A program made the position numbers and the translations under genes. From Thermodesulfovibrio sp. (GTDB lineage Bacteria > Nitrospirota > Thermodesulfovibrionia > Thermodesulfovibrionales > Thermodesulfovibrionaceae): 56,327 nucleotides of DNA. The DNA lies in assembly GCA_020725335.1 (NCBI GenBank), contig DYFF01000009.1, positions 1-56,327 of the forward strand, in the 5' to 3' direction. Numbering within the stretch: the stretch's first letter is position 1; each line of letters begins with the position of its first letter. Shown here piece after piece: positions 1 to 9,359 of this stretch. The notes under the pieces are model-generated. The model was given only the letters and a program-made list of their open reading frames with translations. It was not told where the DNA came from and did no database searches.

Positions 1-1
1 A

Positions 2-163
2 GCAGCAGTTGCCTGCCGTATAGATGGATTGTTTTTTGAGGTCCATCCAGAGCCTGAAAAAGCACTCTGCGATGGACCTAATATGTTGGCTTTAGAGGAA
101 TTAAAGCCTCTTTTAGAAATCCTCTTAAAAATTCATTCATTGGTTAACGCTGCTCACAGATAA
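2..163 (+). CDS. kdsA: 3-deoxy-8-phosphooctulonate synthase, C-terminal fragment
   Basis: Only the last 53 codons are in the window; the 5' part lies upstream of base 1. The frame reads ACRIDGLFFEVHPEP, then KALCDGPNMLAL, and ends VNAAHR before TAA at 161-163. The FFEVHPEPEKALCDGPNML segment is characteristic of the C-terminal end of KdsA, where metal- and substrate-binding residues sit. KdsA condenses phosphoenolpyruvate with arabinose-5-phosphate to make Kdo-8-phosphate for the inner core of lipopolysaccharide, so its presence points to a Gram-negative envelope. The gene ends just before a strong hairpin shared with convergent hsp20. Identification is confident for the visible part. Confidence 0.9.
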   Translation, partial: AAVACRIDGLFFEVHPEPEKALCDGPNMLALEELKPLLEILLKIHSLVNAAHR

Positions 164-205
164 CTCTATTATAGCTTGAATTTTTTAGTCATTATTGAAT
201 AATAC

Positions 206-230
206 AGAGGAGGGCTATTTGCCCTCCTCT
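206..230. terminator. Bidirectional intrinsic terminator between kdsA and hsp20
   Basis: A perfect 10-bp inverted repeat, AGAGGAGGGC at 206-215 and GCCCTCCTCT at 221-230, encloses the 5-base loop TATTT. It lies between two convergent genes. The flanks are A/T-rich on both sides, so it can act in both directions, though the U-tract is not uniform. It overlaps no coding sequence. Confidence 0.85.
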
Positions 231-234
231 AATA

Positions 235-714
235 TTATTCTATTTGTAGTTTTCTCTCCTTTGATTTGGCTTCTTCAGTTTTAGGAATTCTTACTTCAAG
301 AACACCATTTTCAAATTTAGCCTTTGCTTTATCTGTCTGAACATCAATTGGAAGTCTAAAAGTTCTTGAGAAAGAACCATAGGATCTCTCATATCTGTAA
401 TAATTCTTCTCTTCTACCTTTTCTTCCTTTTTCTTTTCCCCAGAAATAGTTATCAGATCATCTGTTACTTTTACTTCGATATCCTCTTTGTTTAAGCCTG
501 GCAATTCAGCCTTGAGCACCAAATCATCACCTTCTTCGTATATATCAACCGCTGGCGCAACAACATCTGCTTCACTTTTCAGTCTTGGCATGAGAGAACC
601 GAAAAGAGAAAAAGGTCTCTTCCAAACCTCGTCAAAAACCTTTTCAATCTCCTCGAAAGGAGATAAAATTCTGGGTTCAACCCTTGCGATATCCTTTGAC
701 TCTTTTCTTGTCAT
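235..714 (-). CDS. Hsp20 / alpha-crystallin family small heat shock protein
   Basis: This 159-residue protein is an ATP-independent cytoplasmic holdase chaperone. The alpha-crystallin domain spans about residues 50-145. It begins near PAVDIYEEGDDLVLKAELPG and includes the conserved strand FENGVLEVRIPK near the C-terminus. The N-terminal arm contains FEEIEKVFDEVW, typical of class A bacterial Hsp20. The start is supported by a strong Shine-Dalgarno, AAGGAGGTG, 5 bases before ATG. A sigma70-type promoter lies directly upstream. No CIRCE or ROSE-type element was recognised in the short 5' leader. Length is normal for the family. It lies downstream of selD on the same strand but has its own promoter. 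Confidence 0.95.
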   Translation of the reverse strand: MTRKESKDIARVEPRILSPFEEIEKVFDEVWKRPFSLFGSLMPRLKSEADVVAPAVDIYEEGDDLVLKAELPGLNKEDIEVKVTDDLITISGEKKKEEKVEEKNYYRYERSYGSFSRTFRLPIDVQTDKAKAKFENGVLEVRIPKTEEAKSKERKLQIE

Positions 715-753
715 GGTTGCACCTCCTTATTTTTTATTTATATAATCTAATTA

Positions 754-783
754 AGAATAACATTAAATATTTTTGTTTGTCAA
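754..783 (-). promoter_or_regulatory. Promoter of hsp20
   Basis: On the minus strand a consensus -35 TTGACA (778-783) is followed after 18 bases by TATTCT (754-759, 4 of 6 to consensus). The predicted transcript has a leader of about 30 bases carrying the AAGGAGGTG ribosome binding site. Confidence 0.6.
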
Positions 784-810
784 GACGTTATGTCGGAAAT
801 TTTATATAGT

Positions 811-1839
811 CTATATCAAGATAATTTTACCAGAACTTTCTTCTATAACTTCTCCAATTATTACTACATCCTCGGTTTTTTCTGTATGTTTTAATTTCTT
901 AATTAAAATATCTGCTTTTTGTTCTGGTAAAGAAATCAAAAGACCTCCAGAGGTTTGAGGGTCAGAGAGTATATCAAGCATTACAGGATCTGCATTACCC
1001 TTTTCTACTAATTTTTCACAGTAATTAATATTTCTCCTACTACCTGCAGGTACAATACCTATCTGAGCAAATTCATGAACTTTTGGTAATACAGGAATAT
1101 TATCTGTAAATATTTTTATAGTTACTTTGCTTGCTCTCGCCATTTCAAGAGCATGACCTAAAAGTCCAAAACCTGTTATATCCGTACATCCATTTACACC
1201 TATTTCCATCATCAACTCAGAAGCATTTTTATTAAGTTTTTTCATAATATCAATAAGAAACTTAGTTGTTTTAGCATCAAGAAGTTTTCCCTTTAAAGCT
1301 GTAGAAAGAATTCCTGTTCCAATTGGTTTAGTAAGCACTAAGACATCACCCTTTTTAGCTCCTCGGTTAGTTACAAATTTTTCAGGGTGAACTATACCAG
1401 TTACTGCAATTCCATATTTTATTTCAGAATCTTCAATACTATGTCCTCCTAAAATTAAAACATTTGCTTCCTTTAATTTATCTAACCCACCTCTTAATAT
1501 TTCTCTCAAAATTGTTTTATCCATATCTTTAATAGGGAAACATACAATATTAAGAGCCAAAAGCGGTTTTCCACCAACAGCATATATATCACTTAAAGAA
1601 TTAGCAACTGCTATCTGTCCAAAGTCATAAGGGTCATCAACAATAGGAGTAAAAAAATCTATGCTTTGCACAAGGGCTGTGGTTTCATTTAAACGATAAA
1701 TACCCGCGTCTGACCAATCCTCAGAACCAAGCAAAAGATTCGTATCAGTTGGAAAAGATAAATCCTTTAATATTTCTTCTAAGTCCCCCGGACCTATCTT
1801 TGATGCTCAACCAGCTGCTTTTACTTTCTCAGTAAGCAT
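811..1839 (-). CDS. selD: Selenophosphate synthetase with in-frame UGA (selenocysteine)
   Basis: SelD makes selenophosphate from selenide and ATP for Sec-tRNA and selenouridine synthesis. The frame is open from ATG 1839 (AGGAG at 7 bases) to 811 except for one TGA at codon 11 (1807-1809). It reads MLTEKVKAAG-U-ASKIGPGDL. In SelD the glycine-rich N-terminal loop carries the catalytic Cys or Sec, three residues before the catalytic Lys. Here the UGA is at that position and Lys14 follows, so the stop is read as Sec. Full length is 342 residues, normal for the family. C-terminal landmarks are LGGHSIEDSEIKYG, TDITGFGLLGH and LSDPQTSGGLL. A gene model starting at TTG 1734 would lose the active site. 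The organism must therefore have SelA, SelB and tRNA-Sec, none of which is in this window. Confidence 0.93.
1780..1796 (-). promoter_or_regulatory. Putative bacterial SECIS hairpin of selD
   Basis: Directly downstream of the UGA codon the mRNA can fold into a 7-bp stem. Bases 1796-1790 pair with 1786-1780 (one G-U pair), and the apical loop is GGG. The loop begins 17 bases after the UGA, within the spacing known for bacterial SECIS elements bound by SelB, and has a G in its first positions. Pairing was read by eye; no folding energy was computed. Confidence 0.6.
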
Positions 1840-2021
1840 TTAAATCTCCTATTTTTATTTATATATTATCATAAATCAATGAAAATGCCTAAAATTCCTT
1901 ATTGGATTTTCTGACATTGAATGCTCTAAAAAGTACAATCCTTTTTTCTATAGAATAATTTATATGGTAAATATTTAATAATTGTTTTATAATCTTAAGA
2001 TTCCTTATCTTAGGAGGATGA

Positions 2022-3734
2022 ATGAAACTACCTATCTCTATTCCTGCTGAAACCTTTAGAATTAGAGCCATTGACATAGTAATATTTTTTATTATCACTG
2101 GAATTTTATCTTTAATTATATATATAGCTTCTCAATGGAGCGGAACTTACGAAAGAACAATTGAAATTGACCTTAATCCTGCAAAAATTCCTGAATATGC
2201 TGCTCAGTCTCTTGTAAGACTCTTTCTTGCCTATCTTCTATCCTTTGCCTTTTCAATCTGGTATGGATATACAGCTTCAAGAAGCAAGATTCATGAAAAA
2301 ATAATGATTCCAATACTTGATATTCTTCAATCAATTCCTGTTTTATCTTTTCTGCCAGGTGTTGTTTTAGCTATGATTTCTCTTTTTCCAGGTCAAAGAA
2401 TCGGAATTGAAATCGCTTGTATAATATTAATTTTTACTGGGCAAGTCTGGAATATGACATATAGTTTCTATCACTCAGTAAACACTATACCAAAGGAAAT
2501 GCATGAGGTTGTTAGATTATATAAATTCAATAAATTTTCAAAATTTCTAAGACTTGATCTTCCCTTTAGTGCAATAGGCCTTATATGGAATAGCATTATG
2601 TCCGTTGCAGGAGGATGGTTTTTCCTTATGGCTTGTGAGATGTTTATTCTTGAAGGTAAAGATTTTCGTCTACCTGGCCTTGGGTCTTATATTCAAACTG
2701 CTGCTAATTCTGGTAGCATTGAACATATTTTTTATGGGCTTGGGACAATGATTCTTTTAATAACCGTTATCGATATCGTCATATGGAGACCTCTTGTTGT
2801 CTGGTCTCAAAAATTTAGAATGGATGCAGTGCAACCAGAAGATGAAAGAGAGTCCTTAGTGCTTAATATCTTAACTACATCTGTTTTGTTTAAAAAATTT
2901 GGGAAACTATTAATTAATTTTTTAACTACTGTGGAAAAATTTAGTTATAAAAAAATAATCAAAGGTGAAAGCAAACTTATAAAATCAACAAGCAAAGTAT
3001 TAGGAATTTTCTTATTTATAGGCTTCTTAATATTATTAATATGGCTTCTTATCAAAGCCATGTCCATAGTCTCTCAAGTAACCTTAGAAAATATATGGGA
3101 AATAATATCCTCTGCCTTTTTTTCTCTACTTAGAACTTCTGCTGCTGTTTTGATTGCTCTTGCATGGACTCTTCCCGTAGGAGTTTATATTGGAATGAAT
3201 GCAAAAGCTGCAAAATTTCTTCAAGGTATAATACAAATAATAGCAAGCATCCCTGCTACTGCTGTATTCCCTGTCATTGTGTTATTCCTGATTAAAATGG
3301 GTGGAGGATTAGATATTGGTGCAATATTTTTAATGCTGCTTGGAGTTCAGTGGTATTTACTCTTTAATATAATAGCTGGTGCCTCAGCAATTCCTAAAGA
3401 TTTAATAGAAATTTCAAAAGCCTATGGTATAAAAGGGTTCAAAAAGTGGAAAACTCTTATTTTCCCCTGTATCTTTCCATATCTGATTACTGGACTCATT
3501 ACTGCTTATGGAGGTGCCTGGAATTCAACAATAGTTTGCGAGTATGTTTCTTTTGGCGGTGATATAATTTCTACAAAAGGTTTAGGAGCACTTATAAGCT
3601 CATCAAGTGCTGAGGGTAAGTTTGGTATACTATTACTATCAACCTTAACTATGTCTTTTATGGTTGTAGCCATAAATCGTATTTTATGGAAAAGACTTTT
3701 TATAATAGCAAAAAATAAATTTATTCTGGATTGA
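2022..3734 (+). CDS. ABC transporter permease, fused double-domain (nitrate/sulfonate/taurine-like)
   Basis: A 570-residue inner-membrane protein made of two tandem permease modules, each with about five or six hydrophobic helices. Module 1 spans about residues 15-270 and module 2 about 325-565. Each half carries the EAA-type coupling loop region: first [23 protein letters not shown], second [23 protein letters not shown]. This is the BPD_transp_1 fold of the SsuC/TauC group. Start ATG 2022 follows GGAGG by 6 bases. The ATPase gene starts 4 bases after its stop. No periplasmic substrate-binding protein gene is adjacent, so the substrate cannot be inferred. Fusion of both permease halves into one chain is notable. 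Confidence 0.85.
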   Translation: MKLPISIPAETFRIRAIDIVIFFIITGILSLIIYIASQWSGTYERTIEIDLNPAKIPEYAAQSLVRLFLAYLLSFAFSIWYGYTASRSKIHEKIMIPILDILQSIPVLSFLPGVVLAMISLFPGQRIGIEIACIILIFTGQVWNMTYSFYHSVNTIPKEMHEVVRLYKFNKFSKFLRLDLPFSAIGLIWNSIMSVAGGWFFLMACEMFILEGKDFRLPGLGSYIQTAANSGSIEHIFYGLGTMILLITVIDIVIWRPLVVWSQKFRMDAVQPEDERESLVLNILTTSVLFKKFGKLLINFLTTVEKFSYKKIIKGESKLIKSTSKVLGIFLFIGFLILLIWLLIKAMSIVSQVTLENIWEIISSAFFSLLRTSAAVLIALAWTLPVGVYIGMNAKAAKFLQGIIQIIASIPATAVFPVIVLFLIKMGGGLDIGAIFLMLLGVQWYLLFNIIAGASAIPKDLIEISKAYGIKGFKKWKTLIFPCIFPYLITGLITAYGGAWNSTIVCEYVSFGGDIISTKGLGALISSSSAEGKFGILLLSTLTMSFMVVAINRILWKRLFIIAKNKFILD

Positions 3735-3738
3735 AATT

Positions 3739-5031
3739 ATGGAAAGAGAAATTATTCATGAAGTCATCGGAGTTAACAAAACCTTTCAGGTAGGTAAAAA
3801 TAAGGAATTACCTGTTCTTGAAAATATAAATCTGAAAATATTCAGCGGAGACTTTTTAGCTATATTAGGTCAGTCTGGAGCTGGTAAATCTACTCTTCTG
3901 AGAATAATGGCTGGCTTGATTAAACCCTCTCAGGGTAAAGTCCTTTTCAAAGGCAAACCTCTCGATATGGCGAATCCCAAAATTGCAGTTGTATTCCAAA
4001 GTTTTGCTCTCTTCCCCTGGTATACAGTTCTTGAAAATGTAAAAATAGGACTTGTAGGGTCAGAGTTAAGTGAAGAAGAAATTAATGAAAAAGCTCTTAA
4101 AGTAATAGACTTAGTAGGCCTTGATGGTTTTGAAGATGCCTACCCGAGAGAGTTAAGCGGTGGTATGCGTCAAAGAGTGGGTATTGCAAGAGCGCTCGTT
4201 GTAGAGCCTGAACTTCTTCTTATGGATGAACCCTTCTCTACCCTTGATGTGCTAACAGCAGACAACCTCAGAGGCGATATTTTGGATCTATGGCATTCGG
4301 GTAAAATGCCTGCTAAAGCTATTGTTCTTGTAAGTCATAACATAGAAGAAGCAGTGAGTATGGCATCTCGTGCAGTAATTATGAGTTATAATCCCGGAAA
4401 AATAAAAGCAGAGATCAAAATAGACCTTCCTCATCCACGAGACAAAAATTCTCGGGATTTCAAATTCATGTTGGATAAAATCTATACAATTCTTGTAAAA
4501 CCAGCGGAAGAAGTTCCTCGATATCTAACCTCTGAAAAATTTCAGTTCCTTCCTCATGCAAAAGTTGGCGCTATTGCAGGACTTATTGAGCTTGTTCATG
4601 ACAGAGAAGGTAGAGTTGATATATATGCTTTAAGCTCCGAATTAAGTATGGAAGTTGACGACATATTCCCTCTTATTGAAGCATCTGTTATTCTTGGTTT
4701 CGGTGAAATAAAAGAGGGTGATTTCATTCTTACAGAAAAAGGTAAAAAATGGGCAGAAGCAGATACTCTCGAAAAGAAAGAAATATTCAAAGAAGCTGCC
4801 CTACAAAATGTTCAACTTATCAGACAAATCATGCAGGTTTTATCTACAATACAAAAACACAGAGTATCTGAAGAGTTTTTTATTGATATACTTAAAAATC
4901 ATTTTACACCAGATGAGACATGGAATCAGCTTGAGACAGCCATAGATTGGGGCAGATACGCAGAACTTTTCGTTTATGATTATGATGCAGGTGAACTGTA
5001 TCTTGAAGAACCTGAGCCAGCTGATAAATAA
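3739..5031 (+). CDS. ABC transporter ATP-binding protein with C-terminal AAA-associated domain
   Basis: 430 residues. The N-terminal 250 form a NitT/TauT-type ABC ATPase: Walker [10 protein letters not shown] (44-52), Q-loop FQSFALFPW, signature LSGGMRQRV, Walker B LLLMDEP and switch His in SHNIEEA. About 160 extra residues follow ([24 protein letters not shown] onward). These resemble the AAA-associated C-terminal domain (winged-helix-like) of a subset of these transporters, probably a regulatory or substrate-sensing module. It is translationally coupled to the fused permease upstream. The pair probably forms a complete importer or exporter core with two ATPase chains per fused permease. The substrate is unknown; claims of nitrate or taurine specificity would be unsupported. 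Confidence 0.88.
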   Translation: MEREIIHEVIGVNKTFQVGKNKELPVLENINLKIFSGDFLAILGQSGAGKSTLLRIMAGLIKPSQGKVLFKGKPLDMANPKIAVVFQSFALFPWYTVLENVKIGLVGSELSEEEINEKALKVIDLVGLDGFEDAYPRELSGGMRQRVGIARALVVEPELLLMDEPFSTLDVLTADNLRGDILDLWHSGKMPAKAIVLVSHNIEEAVSMASRAVIMSYNPGKIKAEIKIDLPHPRDKNSRDFKFMLDKIYTILVKPAEEVPRYLTSEKFQFLPHAKVGAIAGLIELVHDREGRVDIYALSSELSMEVDDIFPLIEASVILGFGEIKEGDFILTEKGKKWAEADTLEKKEIFKEAALQNVQLIRQIMQVLSTIQKHRVSEEFFIDILKNHFTPDETWNQLETAIDWGRYAELFVYDYDAGELYLEEPEPADK

Positions 5032-7039
5032 GCTTTCTGACTTAGTTCAAATACTTCCCTTCTACTATAATTACAAAGGAGACAAAATTGAAATCACGCC
5101 GGAAATCAAAGCAGAAATCCTTTGTTCCATGGGAATTGAAATCACGGAAGAGTCATTAAATTACTGGATTGAATTTTTTGAACAGAAGGTTTGGGAAAAT
5201 TTAACTGAACCTGTTTATGTAACAGGTGAGTATCCTCAAATATTTATATATGGTGAAGAAACTTTACAAAATTCTTTAGAAATTCAAATTAAACCCTTTG
5301 AAGAACTTGGATACAAAGGTAAAAAATTTGTCTTTAACATTGATATAAATCAATCAAACATTATGCAAAATAAAATTTTTAATGACAAAGCCTACTATAA
5401 GTATGTAATTTCAATACCTCAATTGCCAATAGGATATTACAAGCTCAAGGTCATCTCAAATCAAAAGGAATCTCATAGTTTCCTGATTGTTACCCCTACT
5501 GAAAGTTTTACTCTCTTTTCAAATAAAACATGGGGATTCCATCTCAATCTTTGGAGTCTAAGAGGTAGAAAGATTGAGGGAGATTTTTCTCATCTGAAAG
5601 AATTTGCCCAGTATGTTTATAATCTGGGAGGATTTATAAGTATAAATCCTCTGCATTTCAATGACCCTGAAGACCCTTATGGAATAAGTCCTTATTCAGC
5701 CCTTTCAAGGCAGTTCAAAACACCTCTATATGTTTCAGATATTGCAATTGATGAAAAAAATAAAGACTTTTTTGAATACAGGGGAATATGGACTGAAAAA
5801 TTGCAAAAATTGATTGAAAAATATCGTAGCCTTAATTTGGAATCAAAAGAAATCAATGAGTTACAAACTTTTAAGAACAATCTACCTAAGCTACTTAAGG
5901 ATGATTTGAAATATTTTGCTGTCTTTTGCTTTCTTAGAGAAAAATTAGGCAAAGACTGGCTAAGTTGGGAGGAGAAATTTAAAAATCCTGACAAAAATAC
6001 TATAGATAACATATATAGAGAAAATTATAATGAAGTTTCCTTTTATGAATATCTTCAATGGCTTGTTGAAAAAGAATTAGAAAGCCTAAAAAAATATAAT
6101 CTTTGCCTTGATCTTGGTTTTGGTTCAATTAAAAATAGCTTTGACGTTTGGATGAATAGAGAACTCTATGCCCTAAGTGCTGAAAATGGAGCTCCGCCTG
6201 ATGATTTTAATCCAAAGGGGCAGAAATGGGGTTTCCCTCCTGTAATTCCCTTTAGATTAAAAGAGCAAGGCTATATACCATTCATTAAAGTATTGAGAGC
6301 CAATATGAAGGGCAATCTACTAAGAATTGATCATGCTCTTGGGCTATTCAGAGCCTTCTGGATTCCTCAAGGCAAATCTCCCTCCGAAGGTGCTTATTTG
6401 AGATATCCATGGAATGACCTTCTTCAAATAATCTGCCTTGAAAGTCAACTCAATAAAACTGCTTTAATAGGAGAAGATTTAGGTACAGCTGAAGAATGGA
6501 TGAGACATGAACTAATAAAGAGAAAAATCAGCTCATGGAGAGTTTTTTACTTTGAAAGAAACCTTTCAGGTTTTAGAGACTCCTCGGAGTATCCTGAAGA
6601 AGCTCTATGTAGCATTACAACACATGACTTGCCAACCTTTAAAGGATTCTGGCTTGGAAGAGATATAGAGTTAAGAAGAGAATTCTCCATATTTGATGAT
6701 TCTTTGTTCAATCAAGCTCGTGAAGAAAGAATAAAAGACAAAGAGAGAATCCTGCAACTTCTTGCAAAATATAAAAAAAAGGAAGATAGAGAGAATCTTG
6801 AGAGTCTTCTTCTTTTAATAATTAAGTTTCTTTCAGAGACAAAATCAAAATATCTTCTTCTATATCCTGAGGATATTCTTCTTATGGAAGAACAGACAAA
6901 CTTACCCGGCACTACCACTGAATATCCAAACTGGCAGAGGAAGATTCCAGTTGAGGTAAATGAATTTTTTAAATTACAAACTCTTAAAAAAATAGAGGCT
7001 ATTTTGAAAGATTCTGGACGGATTCAGATGAATCCTTAG
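5003..7039 (+). CDS. malQ: 4-alpha-glucanotransferase (amylomaltase, GH77)
   Basis: Transfers alpha-1,4-glucan segments between maltooligosaccharides or glycogen chains in the cytoplasm. About 678 residues, the long MalQ type with an N-terminal domain of about 130 residues before the TIM barrel. GH77 landmarks are [40 protein letters not shown], the nucleophile region [12 protein letters not shown], the acid/base region [12 protein letters not shown], and [12 protein letters not shown]. The start is uncertain. TTG 5003 has an AGGTGA Shine-Dalgarno at 8 bases and overlaps the ATPase by 29 bases; ATG 4976 is the longer alternative. The 3' end overlaps convergent mtgA by 41 bases. No other glycogen genes are adjacent. 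Confidence 0.92.
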   Translation: MKNLSQLINKLSDLVQILPFYYNYKGDKIEITPEIKAEILCSMGIEITEESLNYWIEFFEQKVWENLTEPVYVTGEYPQIFIYGEETLQNSLEIQIKPFEELGYKGKKFVFNIDINQSNIMQNKIFNDKAYYKYVISIPQLPIGYYKLKVISNQKESHSFLIVTPTESFTLFSNKTWGFHLNLWSLRGRKIEGDFSHLKEFAQYVYNLGGFISINPLHFNDPEDPYGISPYSALSRQFKTPLYVSDIAIDEKNKDFFEYRGIWTEKLQKLIEKYRSLNLESKEINELQTFKNNLPKLLKDDLKYFAVFCFLREKLGKDWLSWEEKFKNPDKNTIDNIYRENYNEVSFYEYLQWLVEKELESLKKYNLCLDLGFGSIKNSFDVWMNRELYALSAENGAPPDDFNPKGQKWGFPPVIPFRLKEQGYIPFIKVLRANMKGNLLRIDHALGLFRAFWIPQGKSPSEGAYLRYPWNDLLQIICLESQLNKTALIGEDLGTAEEWMRHELIKRKISSWRVFYFERNLSGFRDSSEYPEEALCSITTHDLPTFKGFWLGRDIELRREFSIFDDSLFNQAREERIKDKERILQLLAKYKKKEDRENLESLLLLIIKFLSETKSKYLLLYPEDILLMEEQTNLPGTTTEYPNWQRKIPVEVNEFFKLQTLKKIEAILKDSGRIQMNP

Positions 7040-7808
7040 GAATCATATGTTCTTCTTCCTTTTTCTCCTGTAAAGCTGGCTGTGAATCATTTTTTTCGGG
7101 TTCTGTGAATTCCTCTTTTATAATTCCTCTTTTTTGCATAATGAAATAGATTAAATTAGTTCTTCTTTCAATAAATTTAGAGTTCCCTGACGGGCTATAT
7201 TTTATTGGATTTGGAAGTGCTGCAGCAAGCCTTGCTGCTTCTATAGGAGACAACTCTATAGCAGATTTACCAAAATGATATCTTGAAGCTGCCTCTGCAC
7301 CAAAAACTCCTTCTCCCCATTCTGCGACGTTCAAATAAAGTTCAAGAATTCGCTTTTTTGAAAGAGTTCTCTCAAGTCTCCAAGTAATTATTGCCTCTTG
7401 AATCTTCCTTACAGGATTTTTAGAGGGGGATAGATAAAGATTTTTTGCTAACTGTTGTGTAATAGTGCTACCTCCGTATTTCAATTTCTTTTCCTTTATA
7501 TCCTTTTCGATTGCCTTCTTTATTGCTTCAATATCAAAGCCTGAATGTCTATAAAACTTATCATCCTCTCCAATTAGTACAGCTTTAACCAGATAGGGAG
7601 ATATTCTATCAAGGTAGACCCATTGTTTCTGAATTTTGATCTTTTTGCCTTCTTCTTGCCACTGCTTCATTCTATACTTCATCATAGCTGTAAGTTCGGG
7701 AGCTTTTTTCTTAAGAGAAGAAACATCTACTGTAAAAGGGTATACAAAAATATAGATAATATAAACTAAAAGAATAATGAAAAGTAATTTAAAAAATAAT
7801 TTAATCAT
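6999..7808 (-). CDS. mtgA: Monofunctional biosynthetic peptidoglycan transglycosylase
   Basis: A 269-residue GT51 enzyme that polymerises lipid II into glycan strands at the inner membrane. Residues about 3-22 are a single N-terminal membrane anchor. GT51 motifs are present: GEDDKFYRHSGFD with the catalytic Glu, GGSTITQQLAKNLY, and RKIQEAI. A charged C-terminal tail of about 45 residues (rich in E and K) follows the catalytic domain and has no recognised fold. No transpeptidase domain is present, separating it from the PBP1A at 23677-25452. A TAAAAT box lies only 5 bases upstream of ATG with no Shine-Dalgarno, suggesting a leaderless transcript. It is divergent from mlaD. Confidence 0.92.
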   Translation of the reverse strand: MIKLFFKLLFIILLVYIIYIFVYPFTVDVSSLKKKAPELTAMMKYRMKQWQEEGKKIKIQKQWVYLDRISPYLVKAVLIGEDDKFYRHSGFDIEAIKKAIEKDIKEKKLKYGGSTITQQLAKNLYLSPSKNPVRKIQEAIITWRLERTLSKKRILELYLNVAEWGEGVFGAEAASRYHFGKSAIELSPIEAARLAAALPNPIKYSPSGNSKFIERRTNLIYFIMQKRGIIKEEFTEPEKNDSQPALQEKKEEEHMIPKDSSESVQNLSK

Positions 7809-7813
7809 TTTTT

Positions 7814-7819
7814 ATTTTA
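7814..7819 (-). promoter_or_regulatory. Putative -10 box of mtgA (leaderless type)
   Basis: TAAAAT on the minus strand is separated from the mtgA ATG by 5 A residues and there is no ribosome binding site. Transcription would start at or next to the start codon. The same TAAAAT-A5-ATG string precedes parA at 23658. Confidence 0.45.
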
Positions 7820-7872
7820 GCATCTAAGAGAAAAATTATTTTTAACTCTATCATTTTAAATAATAATTTTAT

Positions 7873-7878
7873 TAAAAT
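7873..7878 (+). promoter_or_regulatory. Putative -10 box of the mlaD-like gene
   Basis: TAAAAT ends 8 bases before ATG 7887, and the gap AAAACACC lacks any Shine-Dalgarno. This fits a leaderless or near-leaderless transcript divergent from mtgA. Confidence 0.4.
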
Positions 7879-7886
7879 AAAACACC

Positions 7887-8837
7887 ATGTTTGACCGAAA
7901 AAAACAGCTAAGGTGGGCAAGTTTAAAAGTTGGTATTGTTATTACTGTTACATTATTAATTATTTTTATAGTTATAATTTTTTTAGGTGGCATTAAATCC
8001 CTTTTTAAACAGCAAGAAATCATAAAAGTAGCCGTATCTGATGTTAAAGGATTGAGACCTGGTGCACCAGTTAGGGTTGCAGGAATAGATGTAGGTGCAG
8101 TCAATGAGATAAAGCTTGATAAAGAATTTGGCACCATTGTCACTATTGCCATTGATAAAGACATCCTTAATTTTCTAAAAAAAGATGCTAAAGCATCAGT
8201 GCAAACAATAGGATTATTAGGGGATAAATATTTAGAAATATCTACAGGTACTTCTCAGGAATCATTTAATAAGTTTCAAATAATGGAGGGATACTCACAG
8301 ACTGAAATCAGAGATATTATTGGCATAGCCTCCTCTGCATTAGTTCGAATTGATAAATTAATAAACGATGTTGACACTCTGATATCAGAAATGAGAGAGG
8401 CTAAAGGGACTGTCTATAAGCTTCTAAAAGACCCTACTCTTTATAACAATTTAGATAGCATAACAGCTGAACTAAAAATAACTATAGAAGAGATAAGAAC
8501 AGGTACTTTAGGCATGATTTCTAAAGATAAAGAACTTTATAAAAAACTTGCAAATACAATAAAAAATTTTGAAGAAATTTCTAATAAAATCAATACTTCA
8601 AGTGGTAGTTTTGGTAAGTTTATCAATGAACCAGAATTATATGAAAACTTACTAAATTCCTCGAAAAAACTTGATAGACTTCTAAAGGAAATAGAGAATT
8701 CCGAAGGGACTATTTCTCTACTTTTAAAGGATAAACAGACAGCAACGGATTTAAAACAAAGCATCCGAGAATTAAGAGAATTAATTGAAGAAATCAAGAA
8801 AGATCCCAAAAAATTTTTTAAATTTAGCGTATTTTAA
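7887..8837 (+). CDS. MlaD / MCE-domain phospholipid-transport protein
   Basis: 316 residues. Helix VGIVITVTLLIIFIVIIFLGG (about 14-34) anchors the protein in the inner membrane. The MCE domain spans about 40-118 (VSDVKGLRPGAPVRVAGIDVG, TIGLLGDKYLEI). About 190 predicted helical residues follow, with repeated YKLLKDPTLYNNL, FGKFINEPELYENL and ISLLLKDKQTATDL units. MCE proteins form hexameric rings that shuttle phospholipids between inner and outer membranes. No mlaE permease or mlaF ATPase is adjacent, so its partners lie elsewhere. The repeated D/E-P-x-LY-x-N-L units resemble those of other MlaD-like proteins with long helical C-termini, which form needle-like tubes. Confidence 0.85.
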   Translation: MFDRKKQLRWASLKVGIVITVTLLIIFIVIIFLGGIKSLFKQQEIIKVAVSDVKGLRPGAPVRVAGIDVGAVNEIKLDKEFGTIVTIAIDKDILNFLKKDAKASVQTIGLLGDKYLEISTGTSQESFNKFQIMEGYSQTEIRDIIGIASSALVRIDKLINDVDTLISEMREAKGTVYKLLKDPTLYNNLDSITAELKITIEEIRTGTLGMISKDKELYKKLANTIKNFEEISNKINTSSGSFGKFINEPELYENLLNSSKKLDRLLKEIENSEGTISLLLKDKQTATDLKQSIRELRELIEEIKKDPKKFFKFSVF

Positions 8838-8839
8838 GT

Positions 8840-8845
8840 TATAAT
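8840..8845 (+). promoter_or_regulatory. Putative -10 box of def (leaderless type)
   Basis: A perfect TATAAT ends 5 bases before the def ATG, with only T residues between. TTTAAA at 8817-8822 is a possible -35 with 17-base spacing, inside the end of the mlaD-like gene. Confidence 0.5.
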
Positions 8846-8850
8846 TTTTT

Positions 8851-9351
8851 ATGGCAGTATTAGAAATCAAAAAATATCCTGACGATATTCTCAAAAAGAA
8901 AGCATCTGAAATTACAGATATTAACGGTAACATTCAGAAACTCATTGATGATATGATTGAAACCATGTATAAATCAAATGGAATAGGGCTTGCAGCTCCA
9001 CAAGTAGGAGTTTCTAAAAGATTAATCATTGTTGACATAAGCCCGCGTGAGGAAAATAATTCTCTTATTGTTATTATAAATCCTCAAATTGTATCAACTG
9101 AAGGAGAAGTTCTTTCTGAAGAAGGCTGTTTAAGTCTTCCTGGGTTTATTACGAGATTGAAAAGAAATGAAAAAGTCTTTGTAAAAGGTTTTGACAGAAA
9201 AGGTAAAGAGATACAAATAGAAACAGATGGATTGCTTAGCAGAGCCATTCAACATGAAATTGATCATCTGGAAGGGATACTTCTCATCGATAGGATAAGT
9301 CCTCTGAAGAGAGAGCTTTTCAGAAAAAAATATCAAAAAATAAAAAAATAA
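8851..9351 (+). CDS. def: Peptide deformylase
   Basis: 166 residues, normal length. Removes the N-formyl group from nascent proteins at the ribosome. All three metal-site motifs are present: GIGLAAPQVG (motif 1), EEGCLSLPG with the metal-ligand Cys (motif 2), and QHEIDHLEG with the two His ligands and catalytic Glu (motif 3). It is followed 8 bases later by fmt, the enzyme adding the formyl group to initiator tRNA, the usual def-fmt pair. Expression may come both from read-through of the mlaD-like gene and from the TATAAT box just upstream of ATG. There is no Shine-Dalgarno. Confidence 0.97.
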   Translation: MAVLEIKKYPDDILKKKASEITDINGNIQKLIDDMIETMYKSNGIGLAAPQVGVSKRLIIVDISPREENNSLIVIINPQIVSTEGEVLSEEGCLSLPGFITRLKRNEKVFVKGFDRKGKEIQIETDGLLSRAIQHEIDHLEGILLIDRISPLKRELFRKKYQKIKK

Positions 9352-9359
9352 ATTTCTAA

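Noticed and set aside
811-1734. A shorter selD model starting at TTG 1734
   Set aside because: It would lack the catalytic loop and ATP-site N-terminus. The upstream frame is fully SelD-like with one UGA at the Sec position and has a good ribosome site.
1889-2098. Minus-strand 69-residue frame overlapping the permease start
   Set aside because: It is the reverse shadow of the permease N-terminus, with no ribosome site and no recognisable protein.
2022-5031. Naming the ABC transporter as a nitrate or taurine importer
   Set aside because: Only family-level similarity is visible; without a binding protein or pathway genes the substrate is not determined.
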